Positions 11,441 to 26,482 are shown, counted from the stretch's first letter. The stretch is DNA of 64,000 nt from Monomorium pharaonis (GCF_013373865.1 NC_050477.1:8418722-8482721); one strand, 5' to 3'. Notes: a model not told the origin generated them from the letters alone. Numbers and translations: made by a program.

Positions 11441-11545
11441 CGCGGGCAAGATAGTGTAGTGGATAGCGTATACATTACATTGAAAACGAACAAATAATGT
11501 AGCGAACAGCGCACTGGTCTATTAAGCTGAAGTTCCCAATCCTGG
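11441..11545 (+). repeat. Possible tRNA-derived SINE fragment
   Basis: AGATAGTGTAGTGGATAGCG resembles the D-arm/A-box of a tRNA (compare the TAGTGTAGTGG found in tRNA genes), and AAGTTCCCAATCCTGGG resembles a decayed B box (GGTTCGAATCC). The spacing and the missing cloverleaf exclude a functional tRNA gene. It may be a short SINE-like relic in the Srrm234 first intron. The evidence is weak. Confidence 0.3.
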
Positions 11546-11862
11546 GCAGAACTAGAAACATTTTAATATGCTTATTCTTCTCTTCAATAAAATGGATTCA
11601 GTAATATAGAGAGCATCAGGCAACAATGCAGATTAATTTAATCAGAAATGATTCTGCTGAAGAGAGATTGTTTCCTGTAGAATATCTTTTGGTACAATTC
11701 ATGATTACAGTCTTTAATAATTTTACCCATACTAGTGAAATTTTACTGGTCTTGTTAATATTGAAATCTGGTCTCAAACAAAAATCCACGTATGAAAAAA
11801 TTAAAGTTTACTTTAAAGTTTGTTTTTTTGTAGGTGCAACACGTTGTTAAAATATATTTATA

Positions 11863-11980
11863 GGCTGGTATAGAGTTATATTTAAGATTGTCTTAAGATG
11901 TCATCCACCAACTAATCACACAGAGCTGTATTTGCATCTTAAGACATTATTTGAGATGATCTTAAAATAAGAATTGACTA
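11863..11980. repeat. Imperfect inverted repeat (TTAAGAT... hairpin)
   Basis: TTTAAGATTGTCTTAAGATG near 11880-11900 pairs imperfectly with CATCTTAAGACATTATTTGAG and GATGATCTTAAAAT near 11936-11968. This forms a stem-loop of roughly 110 bp with several bulges. It is probably a degraded MITE. Boundaries are uncertain. Confidence 0.45.
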
Positions 11981-12326
11981 TGAATATAGACATAATCAAT
12001 GTGTTACACCTATAAAAAACAGGTCTTAAAAGAGTGTATTTCTAATTTTTTCATTCTCGGATTTTTGTTTAAGATTTTTCGATAATGTATGTTATAATCA
12101 AATTGTGTAAAAGCAAAACAGAGACCCAAAGAGATTAATTTTTGCGAAAATGTAAAATATTCTAGTGTAACATTGTTTCATTTTTTTATATTATCAGGAT
12201 TATCAAGCACTCCTTTTGACATTGTAATTTGTTTGCAGTTTGCTATTTTTATCACTATATGTTTATTAATGTTTTGTTTTAACTACAACACGCTTCTTTA
12301 TCTTTGATTTGCAGAAGTGAGACAAG

Positions 12327-15300
12327 ATGTACAATGGCATCGGACTTCAAACTCCACGTGGTTCTGGCACAAATGGACATGTTCAGAGGAATTGGGCAAT
12401 TGTACGTAAGAACAAGGACAAAGTCAGCTATAAAACAGATGAAAAGCTTGATCAATTGAATAAGCAGCCAAACAAGGAAATCCTAGACCATGTCAGAAAG
12501 AGAAAAGTTGAAGTCAAATGTGCAGAGTTGGCTGACATTCTAGAAGATCAAGGGTAAATATCTGTAAATTGTAATTCTTTATTTTATTTATTTAATATTT
12601 TAAATATTGTAATAATCTTGAATTTATAAATTGTATCAGAATACAATCTAATTTTTTGCTATTCTAATAGATTTGATAAAACAATGGAAACTATCTTATT
12701 AATTAATATTTTAATTTGCTATATCTTGTGTCGCATATAATTTATCTTAATTGTTATTATATTCCTTTCAATATCTTAAATATCTATTAGCCTGGTCTAC
12801 AATAGGTGTAATAAATCTTAAGCCATAAGCAAATTAACTAACTATATTTTATTTATCTTCTTTTACTATAATTGAATTTTTTTATATAAGACTTATTATA
12901 CATCTGTTGTAAATCAAGACTAACAATTATCAATAATTAGAGTCTCTGTGTTTCCAATATAGTTATAGATAACGTTATTATCTTTAAATTGTGTTGAAGC
13001 CAAAGGTAAAGCAAATCCTATTACAGTTTACAATCTAATTTAAGTTTGAAAGTAAAAAAGCTGCTTGTGGGTATTAGACTGACAACATATTTATGACCTA
13101 AATTATATGTAACAATATTAATACAGTATAAATACAGTATAAATGACACAGTACAAATAAAATATAATTATATATATATATATATGGAAAGTATGAAATA
13201 GGTAACTTAAATAATTTGTAATAAAAATTGTAATAATGGACTTGTAGTTATGAAACAGATAATACAGAAGATTTTTTTGAGTATACATATAATTTTGTTT
13301 TTAATTTATTGTGAATTACAGATTTACTAATGAGGAAATACAGAACAAAGTGGAATCCTACAGGTCGTTGTTAATGGGTAGCGATACTAAATCAGCCACA
13401 CCACAAGATGAATTTGGCCGAGTTAAGTAAGTAAAAAATTTTATTTAATTTTTTTGTAATTTGTCCTTAAACTTAAAAACCAAGTAGCTATACAACGAAC
13501 TGAAGTAAATTACCGAAGACTAATATAACAATTTGAAATAAGTTAATTAATTAAAGTATAATAATCATATATATAGTCCGATTTTAATTGGAATAATACA
13601 CAGGTAAAAAACTTATGTAGTTGAAATTAAGTGTTTCATAATTATTTTGTATAAGTTAAATAATGTGTATGTGCGCGTGCGCGTGTGTGTGTGTTGGAAG
13701 ATATATAGTAATAGCACTATATAATTTGAGATTATATTAAATTACATAATTTCAAATTTAAAAATAATGTTTTGTTAACTGAAGATATTGGGTTGAAAAC
13801 GCGAGGATATTTTTGAAGTAGGAAATTCAAAGGTAAAAGCTCTTGCTATTGATTTCTGTCAGTCAAATCTAGGATAATCCCGAGGATACGCAGATACTAT
13901 GTGAAACGACATATATGATATTAAGAACGTCTGAGCTTCTTGGAATTTCTTCACCGCGGCTTTATTCGATCCCGTGCTAAGGATAAGCTTTCACAAATGC
14001 AACACCATATGACGAAAAAATAAATTTATAGAGATACTCTTTAAAAAAAATCTCTGAGAAATGTTCAGATTAAAATTTATAAACAGTTTTTTAAGATTTA
14101 CAACAGTTTTTTAGACATCCCATTTTTGTAGAGCTACGTTTTGAATATAATTAGTTGTGATTTTTAATACAAATTAAATGTAGATAGATGCAATATAAAG
14201 AACTAATGTTAAGTTCATAAAAAGGTGTTTTTAGAAAGAAAAACCGAGATATATTAAAAAATTAAATATTTTCTATTTTAATACATACAGAAAGATCTTT
14301 GTATTCGAAACTATTGTATTTGAAAGGAAACTAAAGTTTCTGAGAATAGAAAAGATAATTGTTTTTTAAGAAACACGATAAAAATCCAACAATGTATTAT
14401 TTTATTATAATATATTCTGCTGTGTATTATCTCAAATCTTAAGATATATTAATTGTAAGAAATAGATGAAGAAAAACTTATTATTAAATTGGCATTACTA
14501 ATCAATTTTTGAAATCAGAGTTGTTTTTTCGAAACCATAAATTTGATTATTCTTATATAGATTTATTACCTTACATATAATAAGTGACAAGACAGAGTTC
14601 TGTAGAAAGCTGTGGTTAATATTTTTCGAAAACACGAAATATTATTTGATTACTGCCGATCATTAATTGTTTTTATTATACTCACTTTTTGCGAGCAAAG
14701 TATTGAGAAAACGATCGGAATTGTAACTTAGATATATACGAGATATAGAGGGCGGGGACGCGTCGCATTCTATGGCAACCTCGGTAGAATCGGTGGAGGA
14801 TGGGTGTATTCGCAATATCGACGTATCCTATAGCGCCGGCGCCGAGAGGGTGAGAGGTAACGAGAGGGTGAGAGGTAACGAGAGGGTGTACTCAGGGCGG
14901 AGAAGAGCGAGAAGTGGGAGAGAAAGAGAGAACGAGAAGAAGGGAGTGCAGCATCTCGCTCGCGACGAACCAGCTTTTTCCGGCGAATGTCTCTCAGTGT
15001 GAGGATGGACCGGCGTCACGGCGCAGCCAGCGGACGTGTCGTCGTGTGTCGCCGTCGACGGATGCATTGTGAATCGGATTAATTCGGGGTGACATCACGT
15101 AACCCCGCCGGGGAAGGAACATGTGACGCGACACACACGTACCCGCGGACAAATCACAAAAGTCTTCCATTAGCTTAATTTAATCTGCTAGCGCGGTTTC
15201 TATTCCGCTCCTCTAGGTCGTTCCTAAGTGTTAAGTCTCGAGTTAGAATATCGCGAGATAGAGTTTAAGTCTAGCGTTAAAGTCTTATGGGAGCAAACGT

Positions 15301-18300
15301 GATGGTACGCGTTAAATTTATAAAGAAAATATCGAGTAATTGATTGTGATAAATGAAAGACATCTGCAAGAAAGATCGCGCAATTTTTATTTGAATATAT
15401 AATGCATATATATATATATATATATAGATATATATATGCGAAAAATATCTATTACACATCTATTGCATGGTTCAGTGATAAGAAAAAAAATCGGCAAGAT
15501 TTCTTTAGAAGCATCATACGTTTTATTGGAATGAATTGTAACGTAGATACGTACGGAAAGTAAGATATCGAATGTCAAAGTGATTTTAAATGAGAAGAAA
15601 ACTTCAAGGAAATTATATTGATCGTACATATTTCAATAGATTAAATGGTAATATAAATATACGTGGACAAAATATCGCATATTAATTAAACATTGACCGA
15701 AGTGATCTCAGAAGTTTCTAAGAAGAGATTTATTCAATGAAATGGATGGATTATTAATCAAGAGGATATTTGCAGTTCTGAAATTTGAATTTTTACAGTG
15801 TACATCGAGATATATGTGATGCAGAATAATTCTACTTTTTAATTTTAAAGAAGAGAGGAAAATAATGGAAATTTGTTTAAAAGAAGCTCAAATTTCTAAT
15901 AGTTTTTATAAAAAAAAGATATAATAATTTATGTGCAAAGAGCATACGCATCTTCTCGCAATTTTCACTTTTGTCAAAAACATCAAAGAGGTGCTGATAG
16001 AAATATTATATCTTATTATATCTTAATCTCTAGAGGAAATATAGATTTTTTCTACGAAATCCGTGTGTCTCCAAAACATCGACTGGGACTAGTCGATGGT
16101 ATATCGCTAAGAAAAGTGTCGTGCTTTATCCTGACAGAAAGAAGAAACACGACAATAATAGTGTGCCTGATCTGAAGTCTTCCTGAACTCTGTTAGAGTA
16201 CGTACAGTGACTATTCCAATGCGAAAATTTACATATCGCTATATATTCTTCCACAATCATAATGGAATAAGAAAAGAGCATTTAACAACCCAAGTAACGT
16301 GAACAATAACTGTAATAAAATAATGTGTTATAAGATACATAGACGATAATTTATTCCTGATAATAATAAGTTATAAGCGTAATAATAAATGGTTAATAGA
16401 ATAAAACATAATAAGTAATAAAAAGAGAAGAAAGAATGAAGGATACAAAGTAAAAAAAAACGTTAATAACATTGTGAAACAATCGGGAACACTCGGATAT
16501 GAGATGATGAGAGTCGCTTGAAGAATATCAAAGTGGAACGACGCATAAGGAAAGGGAGAGACGGAACTCGTTATTGTAATCGTCATCATCATTGTCGTCG
16601 CTGTATGATTGTTCTAGCTGGAAAAGCCAGGACAGCGGGTACAAAAGACACGGCGATTGGAAAGGGAGAGAGCTATTATCTTTGCCTGCAATCTTCCCCT
16701 GCTTCAGCCCTTCTGTTTCTCTTCACGAAGAGATTAAAGCGTCATAAAGTTACTTGCGCAACGTGGACCAACTGGGGCGTCTCGAGTTCAATTAGCAACC
16801 TAATATTACCTTGCTAATGTTATTCCATTTACCATTACCATCGATTATCATCTCCTTTATTTTAGGATAGAATAAATTTGCCGTAAAGAGAAGCGCAGGA
16901 ACACTCGAGATAACTGTTGACCATTAGAACCAAAAGAGGATAGAAGATAAATTACAGCAGAGATTATCCGTAATCAGCACAATCAATGATTATTCTACAA
17001 TCAGAAGTTTTTCACGAAAAATTAATAATTATTTCTACATACTGTACCAAGTACGAGGAAGAATAATTTTATTTCTAAAAATAAAGATAAAATCTATTAA
17101 AACTTAAGTTACGGTTAGAAATTGCGCTATGAGTAAAAAACAACAAAACCTTGGAAAAGATCTTTAAATTCGATACTGAACCGGTTATTAGAAAAGGCTA
17201 ATACAGAGTCTTCCTCGAGTTGCGTCAAGGAAGATCTCTTCAAGAAAAGAATCTCGAAAAGAAATTCTTGTTCGTCGCTGTATCCTGAATTTTGAAGAAA
17301 TGGCAATGTCGGCGACGGTATCACCGGTGAAACCTGCGCGCGGACGTGGTCCGGCCGACGGTCGAGCCTTCTTTGAGACATTGTGGCGAGGTGGCAACTT
17401 CCTACTGGATCGACAAAAGGTGTTGAAACGCTCGCGCAAACGCAAATTGCACTACGCGGCGGCTAATAATGGCAAAAGGAAACAGCAACAGCAATTGCTG
17501 CAGATGCAACGTCAACACTGCTGTTGCTGTCAGCGCATTCAGCTGCACCTGCTCGCTGAACGGCGAAGCAATATGCGCTCCGTCGTCAGGTGAATCTCTT
17601 TGAGCGTTAACTTTGAATTTGATAATTCTAGGACTGTACACCGGGTTCATCATTATGCAAGTTTTAGCTTACGTTAACTATCAGCACTTAATATAGAAAA
17701 AAAATTAATCTTCTATCTATAACAATAATTGCGATTTGTACGGATGAGAATAAATAATATATTTATTTTTTTAATTATACTGTAAATATAAAATCTGATA
17801 CTAATCAAATTTTCCTTGGTGTACAGTTTATATTATCTATATAGCTCAGATAGAGTATATTTATTATGATTAAACTTTTGATATATAGAATGTCTCCGAC
17901 ATTCTATATATCAGTTCCTTCAGTTCCTACTTTTTTCTTGTAAATGTTATATAAGAGCAAATAATTTTGATAGATTGATCTTGAAGAAAGAAGACATGAA
18001 ACTCGTTTAAGTTGATCTCATGCGAAATTTATTTTTTATTAGAGTTGTAATTTGAAGCCAGTTTTATGATCCTTGATATAAGATCCTTGGATAATAATGG
18101 CATTATGAGAAAAAGAAAAATACGATTTTGATTTATTTCGATCTTTGAGGTTTTGATTTGTTTGCGGATCGACTCGACGTAAGTCGCCGACGGCAGTTCT
18201 ATGGCGCAAAGGGGATGCCAGAAAAGAGAACAGCTGGATTGTATTGATCCACTGGGTTCCGGCGCCGTGCGTGCAGGCGCGCAGGGGTGGCTCTCGCCCC

Positions 18301-18346
18301 CGGCTCTCACCCCTGGTTCACTGCTTTTCATCGTCGCAGGAAAAGT

Positions 18347-18418
<72 letters not shown>

Positions 18419-19724
18419 TCCGTCCGATTCCTCCTACCCTTGCTTACCATTCTAGTTGTCCCGCGGTGTGTTATGTCATTAGTATCGCGACGGCCGTTAA
18501 GGCCGACGTCGACACCGTTGTTTTTCGGTACAGGGCGTTCCCGCGAGTTCAGACGTTTTCCGTTCACTGTAGCTTCGAAGAAGCGATCATTGCTCTTAGA
18601 GGAATGACGGTGAAGATTTCGACACGGTACGTGATCTTGATTATCCTTCATCCAGGATTGTAACTTCGAGTATCATGATTGTGCTCTAATAAAAGTTATT
18701 TTGATAGTTTGTCTGTAAAGATAACAATGTGGACGGGATATTTTGAAAATCGAGAATCGACAATTAAAATATGATTCGTTTGCTTATTAACACATTTATA
18801 TGTTATTCCGTGTGACATGATTTGCCATTCGTTCCTCTTGAACATATGGCGCCTGAGATCATAATTCTATTGTGTCGAGCTACTAGATTTTGTAGATCAC
18901 ATTATATTACTTGTAAAATTATTTGTAAAAATGAGCATTAATGTCTTGAAAATGCAGCATTACTAATTAATTTGAAATTTAATTATTTCCACCGTATTGG
19001 ATTTTCATATGTGATGGACGTACGATTTGATAATTGGTATTAGGTTATCAGTTGTGACATATTTAATCATCGCAAATTAAATAAAGTCTGTGAAAATAGG
19101 ATGTAATTTCTGTGAGAATTTCCTTAGCAAACATAAAATCAGTCATTGTTCATTGTTATTATTTATTATATATAAATAATTGCGTAATTGTATTAATTTG
19201 GATTGAGTTTTCTTTCTAAGGGTGGACTTGTACATTTATAAAAGTTATTGATGATTGTAATTTTTGAGAACTAATTAACGGCTGTATATTATTGTAAATT
19301 TTGTATTTTTTAACCAACTCTTTTGCAAAACTAACAAAGCCCATGTTTTCAGTGTACGGGAGACACACCAAATCGCCGAGGCGCAGCAGGAGAAGAATGC
19401 AAAGCTGCGCGAGGCATTCGGCATATCTGAATTCTTTGTGGAGGGCAGTAGTCTAGACCCGGAGCGGCACGCGCGCGAAGCGGAGGCGCGAGCCGCCGCT
19501 GCCGCCGCGAGCAAGGTCTACGAGCTGGTGCGCACACCGAGTCCGGCACCGCCGCCGTCGGTACCGGAAGCCACCGCAGCCACCGAGAAGAAGAAGCGGA
19601 AGCGTTCCGGCAGCTCGAGCGCGGGCAAGAAGAAGAAGGCTAAGAAGCACAAGCGGGAAAGGTATAGCATAACGTAAACGGTGCGCGTACGGCTTCATGG
19701 AGGCTGGATTCGATTTCACCGAGA

Positions 19725-19782
<58 letters not shown>

Positions 19783-22700
19783 TTTTCTTTTTCTCGCTTT
19801 TGTTTTAAGTATCAACTTAGAATAAGATGCGAATCGAGGCTCCAAGACCGCACACTCGGCCCCCGTCACATGTCTCCGGAACATTCCAGAAAAGAGAAAT
19901 GAAAGCGACCAAGATCCGAGTAGAAAGTCTCCTCTCTTTCTCTTCCTATGTCGGTTAATCGAGACTGTTCGTTTTGCAAACGCTCGTACTCTATCTCTTT
20001 CTCTCTATTTAGTTTTTTTTACGCGTTAGCTGGATTTGAAGAACTGTAAACTCATGACTCACCACCTACTGTCTCATATCCCGTACACCTTTCTCTGTTT
20101 CAAACAGAACTGAGGAGGACTGAGTGCCTACCCAGTAGGCGCAGTAGGTAAGTGTGGTCGTCGCGAATTAATTTGCAAAAAAAAAAGAAACATACTCTTC
20201 GAGAAAAGCAACTTAATGTTGCGCGTCATATTAATAGCAAAACGCGTGATTAATAGAAGCATTATCGATGGGATTGTCTCTCGCGATGATTAGAGTATAT
20301 CTTCCCATGGGCAAATGTTTGTTACATTTTATCTTTTTGTCCAAATTTATAATTAAAATTTATATGTGTATTGTAATTGGAAATTATGTATAAATTACTT
20401 TCGACAAAAATCTTGCCTCAATTCTTTGGAAAATATAAAAATAGTTTGTGTAAAAAATATATATAAAAAGTTTGGAAAAACGCTGCTACTGGAAACACAC
20501 ATTCACAGTTATAATAATAATAAAGATATATTATAATTTTTTAATTTAACAAGTGATGGACAAACATTTGCTAGGGAAAAATGATAAAAACGCGGGTTTT
20601 CATAATATAAACGCAGAGAAAGAAAGTTAAAGCATAATTAAAAGTAAAGAAAATTGCGCAAAAAGAAAATGAACAAAAACCGAAACGAGAATCATACATT
20701 TCTATCTCTCTGTTGTTGTTTATCGATGAAGCTTGTTGTTAATGTTCATCTCTCTATTTTTTTCTGACAAGTCCGTCCTTATCGATGGTTATCAAGGTAA
20801 TGCTAATCCCATATTTATATCAATACTCCTCATATTATGTATTATATATATATATATATATTTCGTATACTTGTCTTCCGTAAATCTTTCGCTGAAAGAT
20901 GTGGTTTTTCATAGTTATCGATTGCAACTCGAAGATCGGAGAACTCCTTGGAAACTCTGAAAATGAGTGCAAAACCAGATCTTTCAAAGCGAGCTATTAT
21001 GTAGTCGGTTTGTTAGCTATACAATATTATACGCAATATTATGGACAATTTCACTTGTATACGCATCGTTATATTTTGTTTTCTCTTCTTATTACATACA
21101 CTTCAGAATGAATATTATGATGCAAAATTCTACGGTGTACCTTCGAAATACTTAGATAAACTTGATGAAAATAAAAGAGAAAAGTTCACATTAATGGCAT
21201 TAACTTCTTCTATTTCAATGCAAGATGTTCGAAAGTTTACCTAATTATTTCGAAAGTATTCTTCATAAATTCCTGGTTTTTATTTAAAATTTAATTATTT
21301 CGATTATATTAAAGAAGGAATTAAAACTGGTTGTTTTTGACGAGTGGAATATATTCCAAATTTTTATTGTAAAAAGAAGTCATAAATTAACAATTTTTTA
21401 AGCAGATAGCTTTTTATGTATATTATACATACGTATAATACGTATACGTTGATATATCGATAGAACGGAGAATTTTGTCACGTACACCGATACCGTTGTG
21501 TACTACAGCTTTCTTTATATATTGTCAGCACAAAGGTTTGCACTTGTCGACAGGAAGATGCCCACTGCAAGAGTTATATAAGACTAAATATTGTTTGACA
21601 AAAAAAAGATGCGACCACCTCGAAACTCTTGTAACGATTGTTTAATCTCCGATTTCATAGATCCGAATCCCCCAAGTCCGGCAAGAAGAAAGAAAAATCC
21701 AAGAAGAAAAAGAAAGAGAAAAAGCACAAAAAAGCCGAGACCACCTCATCCGACAGCGATTCCAGCGAGGATTCCGATGACAGCAAGTAATGATAGTTTA
21801 TCTATTAATCACAATAACAGTTTTATTTTTTATGTTATATTGATTAAAGTTCTTATTAAAATAAAATAATATAGTATCGTAATATGTTTTATTAATATAT
21901 TAATAATTTAACTTGTTTTCTTTTTACAAAAAAATATTGAGCAACTTACTTTAAGTGTAAGAGCTAATTAAAATTGATTATGAAAGTAATAAAAAAGATT
22001 GTGTAACTTATATGATGAAAGTAATTAACGAATGGGCATTGTATAGCTCATCCGAAGTCGAATCGAAGAAAAGGAAAAAGAAGAGAAAGAAAAAGCTCAA
22101 AGCCGAGGGAAAGGACAAGCATGAGGTATGCACGATATTTTGAACAAACTTAAATATAAATTTCTGTCTCTTTCTGTCTCTGTTTTTCTCTTTCTCTTTA
22201 CATATATTTACATATATACTTTGGCACGTGAAAGTAGGTGCATGACAACAACTCTAGATTTTTGTTCCTTTCGATTTGTTTAACCGGTTGACGCTGGATG
22301 ATTATTATTGTTATCTGACTTTTTGAGTTTGTCATTGTCTCGAAAAAAATAGCATGATCGTCTTCTTTTCCTCGCCAATTCTGTACAGTTTGCTTGTTAT
22401 TTTGCGTACGATACGATTTTTCATCTGATTTACAGTTTTTTAACAGTTCATTATTTCAAAGTATAAATCTCAGTATTGTTTGTAATTATTCAGCGCCATT
22501 TGACAGGAGACATTCCCTGAGTGAGTATCAGATATGCCGCTACTCAATGTAATTTCTAATTTTGTGGATTTCATACGTACTCGTGTACTTTCGAATTTTG
22601 CGAATTTTTACTTGTGTAAAAGCCTTTCTATTTCTCACTCGTTGTATGTCGAGCACTATTATACACTAATTATGGAAGATCGATCTCGGAGACTGCTTGT

Positions 22701-25700
22701 TTTGAAATGAGAGATTTACTATTAGAATGTGTTTTTTAAAAGGAATTCCTGCAAAAGGAAAGATTAAAGAAATAAAATAAATAGAATTTCGGATCTTTGT
22801 GTTCATAAAAACCTTCTTTGTGCTCATAAAAAATTTAATATGTATTTGAGAATATAATATTGAGAGAAATATTTTGAGAAACAACCCGAAGTTATTACTT
22901 TTTTAAAATGTTAAATATTATTAAAAGTAAATAAAATTCATTTTAAATAGAATTATCTTAACATAATAATTATATTACTTTGTATACATTTGTAATAATT
23001 ATATTGTAATAACCGCATAGTGTTTGTTTTATTACATCACGATTCTGGATGAGCCACCCAAATTGATTATCAATTTTTATGAGAAAGATTTGATAAATCT
23101 TTTGCCTAATTTTCACTCAGATTTTAAAATTAATTTATTATTTAAAGTTTTCTCTCTTTGAATTGTAATTTCTTTCAGATATATAAAATTAAAACATCAA
23201 CGAACGGACTATCTCTTATATACTCATTTTTTATCATTATTCACGATATCTGTTGATCAGAAGATCCGAAAGGAGCAGACTCCGAAAAGTTCTTGAGATA
23301 AATACATCGTTCCTTTTTTGTTGCATTTTTTTCATTGTACTCTTGACGAATGCATGATTGATGTTCATTAATTAGAATCAATAAGCAACATTGATCCATA
23401 TTGGATTTCCTTTTAGAAGAAGAAGACTAAACGGAAACGGCAGTCATCTGATAGCTCTACGGACAGGTGCGTTAATTTTTTAATTTTTTCTTTTTTCTAA
23501 AAAATTTTTTTGCACATACAATTGCATTATTTTACAAACAACGTAGCAGAAGATCAATAATTTTTTAATAATTTACTTATTTATTTCAATTATTTGCTTT
23601 TTTATGATTTTTTATTGGATGTGAATTGTTTTTACAGCTCTGTGGAAAGATCGAAAAAATCGTTAAAATATGAGAAAAACATTGTGGTGGACAAGGCATC
23701 GAAAAATGAAGGTCCTGAGAGTACCACGATCTCGCGAGAACCACTTCCTCCTCGATCGATCCGATCACCGAAGCGAGAGACATTGTCTCGAACAACAATA
23801 TCTCGGAACGAAACTCCGCCGTTGCCGCCGTCATCCGTTACTAAAACAAAGAAAGATTCGCCAAAAAAGAGTGTGACAGAAAAACGAGACAAATCGCCTG
23901 TAAATCATAACAGAAGCCCTGTTTCTTCATCAAACAGACGACGTAAATCGTCCTCCAGAAGTAGAGGTGATAAAGGTGATAGAGGCGACAGAGGCGATAG
24001 AGGTGATAGAGGTGATAGAGGTGATAGAGGTGATAGAGGCAATAGAAGCGACAGAGGCGATAGAGGCGATAGAAACGATAAAGATAGAGAAAGAGACAGA
24101 GGAGGAGGAGGAGGAAGATCTCCCAGAAGGTACTCGAGGTCACGCCGTGCGAGTCCATCTCCCAAACGAAGACGAGGTTATTCTAGATCGCCCAGGAGAC
24201 ACAGTAGGCATTCCGTGTCCAGAAGCAGGAGTCGCTCAAAGTATGATCGTTACGGATCTCGTAGGAGGCCCGTGTCTCCGCCAGCGAGACGCAGGGAAGT
24301 TGATTCTCGTCGAAGATCACGTTCGCCAAGGCGACAGCAACGTCGCCGATCTCGATCACGTTCCACTTTGAGCTATTCGCCAGTTAGAAAGAATCCAGAG
24401 CGCTACAAGGATATTCTAGAGGATCAGAAATTGCGACGAGATCAAAAGAAGAAGACTAAGAATGATAAAAAGTCACGCTCGACATCGAGAAGCAGGAAAA
24501 CACAGCAGATAGCGGTCGCGCCTAGGGTAAGTCTAAGATCGTCGAGCGAGGATGAAGCCGATCTGGCTGATGATGAACCCAGCAAACAACAACAACAGGA
24601 GGAAGATGAGGAAAGGAGGATTATAGAATTGAATACATTAAAACGACTACAGAGTGGCCTGGCAGCGAAGGCGCGAGAGACATTGGAGAAAAAGGTGATC
24701 AGTCCCACTAAGATCAAGATTGAAAGGCGGGAAGATGTGTTAGATATTGCTTTACCGAATGAACCACCGAAAAATATTGCACAGAATTCAACCGTACCGA
24801 TTCGAAACAGGTCCAGATCAAAGGAACCAGTCATACAAGCTCTACCGGTCATTCAGTCACCGGTGTCCAGCAGATCGCCCTCGCCGGCTTTACCTCTCAC
24901 CCGAGAGGAAGCGACGATTAAAATTAGATCGCCGAGTGACTCACCACCATTGGCTGCACTTCCGTTATCATTTTTTGACAAGGTTGATTCCGCTCCTTCT
25001 GTCGTGAAAACTAAAACGAATAGTCAATTTTCGCAATCGCCAAATTCTTCTGGTAAAAAGGACTCGCCATCAATCACGTCTTCGAAAAAGGATACCTCGA
25101 AGAGGGAAGAGTCTCGTTCCCCTACCACGATTATAAGAGAAGATGACATGATAACGAAACTACGTTCACCAAGTGAATCACCGCCACCTTTGCTGAACAT
25201 TTCATTAGCTAGATTGAATCGACGTTCGAGATCACCAAAGAAGAGCAGATCATACTCCAGATCGGCATCAAGATCATGCACAAGATCGCCGTCCGTGGAC
25301 AAAGTAAGGTCTTCCAGATCGCCATCCGGAGACAAAAAATTGCGGTCCCGTTCGCGAGGTAAGAAATTATCAACGTCACCTGGACGACGGTCGACCTCAA
25401 GATCGACCTCTAGGGCGAAGAAATTATCACCTAAGGCGAAGCCGAAACAGCAGCGTTCGCCTCGATCAAGATCTTCCTCGGCGGAATCAAAGCGCTCGAG
25501 CGCTTCGAGATCGCTGTCGAGATGCAAGAAGTCCGCTTCCAGATCTAGAAGCAGAAATCGATCGTTGTCGAAAAGGAGATCGCGCAGTCGTTCTTCCCTG
25601 TCGAAAAAGTCCAGAAGCAGATCGCTGTCGAAGAAAAGATCACGCAGCCGTTCGCTGTCAAAGAAATCTAAGAGTCGCTCGCGATCGGCATCAAGGATAT

Positions 25701-26440
25701 CCAGAGACAAGGACAAACACAGTCACACTAGAAGTAGTTCGCGTTCCTCTGTTAGGTAAGAGCTCGTAATTAAACGATTAAATCTGTAATAAAATTGTTA
25801 AAATTATACGAAATTATATGATTTGATATTTTACGTTTCTCTCTTTCTTCAGCTCGAGACACAGTCGAGGTAGAAGTTTTTCTAGCTCATCGAGATCATC
25901 AAGCAGTGTCTCCAGTCGATCCTCCCGTTCCACTTCTAGTAGCTCTGCATCCAGTAGATCACGCTCACCATCGATACCTCGGCGTCATGGTTCACCCAGC
26001 TTCCTGGATAGACGACGTATCACAAGGTAGGTTATGCGAGATTGTATGCATTGAATTATTATGATAGCATACATATATATATTTATCATGCACTTTTTGT
26101 ACGCGCGTGCGCTGGATTTCATGAGTCCGTCGCTGTAATCGTAGACTTTAATTTTGTCAGATACACATTTTCTTTAGTTCATATTTATTTTGTTGTTAGA
26201 ATTTTGTTATATATATTGTATCATTATTATAATCACTAAAAAAATGAATACTTAAGAAATAATTGTTAAGAAACTATGACTGTTTATTGAAAAAAATATT
26301 AAGGAAACTTTTTAAATGAAAAACGGATAATTTGCCTATATGATTAAAAATCTTGATTTTTGGTATGCTAACATTGTATTTGTTGTGTCCAACAGGGACA
26401 GATCAAAGGACAGGCATAGAAGATAGAGTTTTGGCTGCAC

Positions 26441-26482
<42 letters not shown>

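Noticed and set aside
17879..17913. Perfect hairpin considered as a miRNA precursor
   Set aside because: The stem is only 16 bp with a 3-nt loop, too short for Drosha/Dicer processing.
25024..25716. 230-codon ORF on the minus strand
   Set aside because: It is the antisense shadow of the RS-rich Srrm234 exon; its Asp/Leu/Arg-rich composition follows from the SR codons on the other strand.
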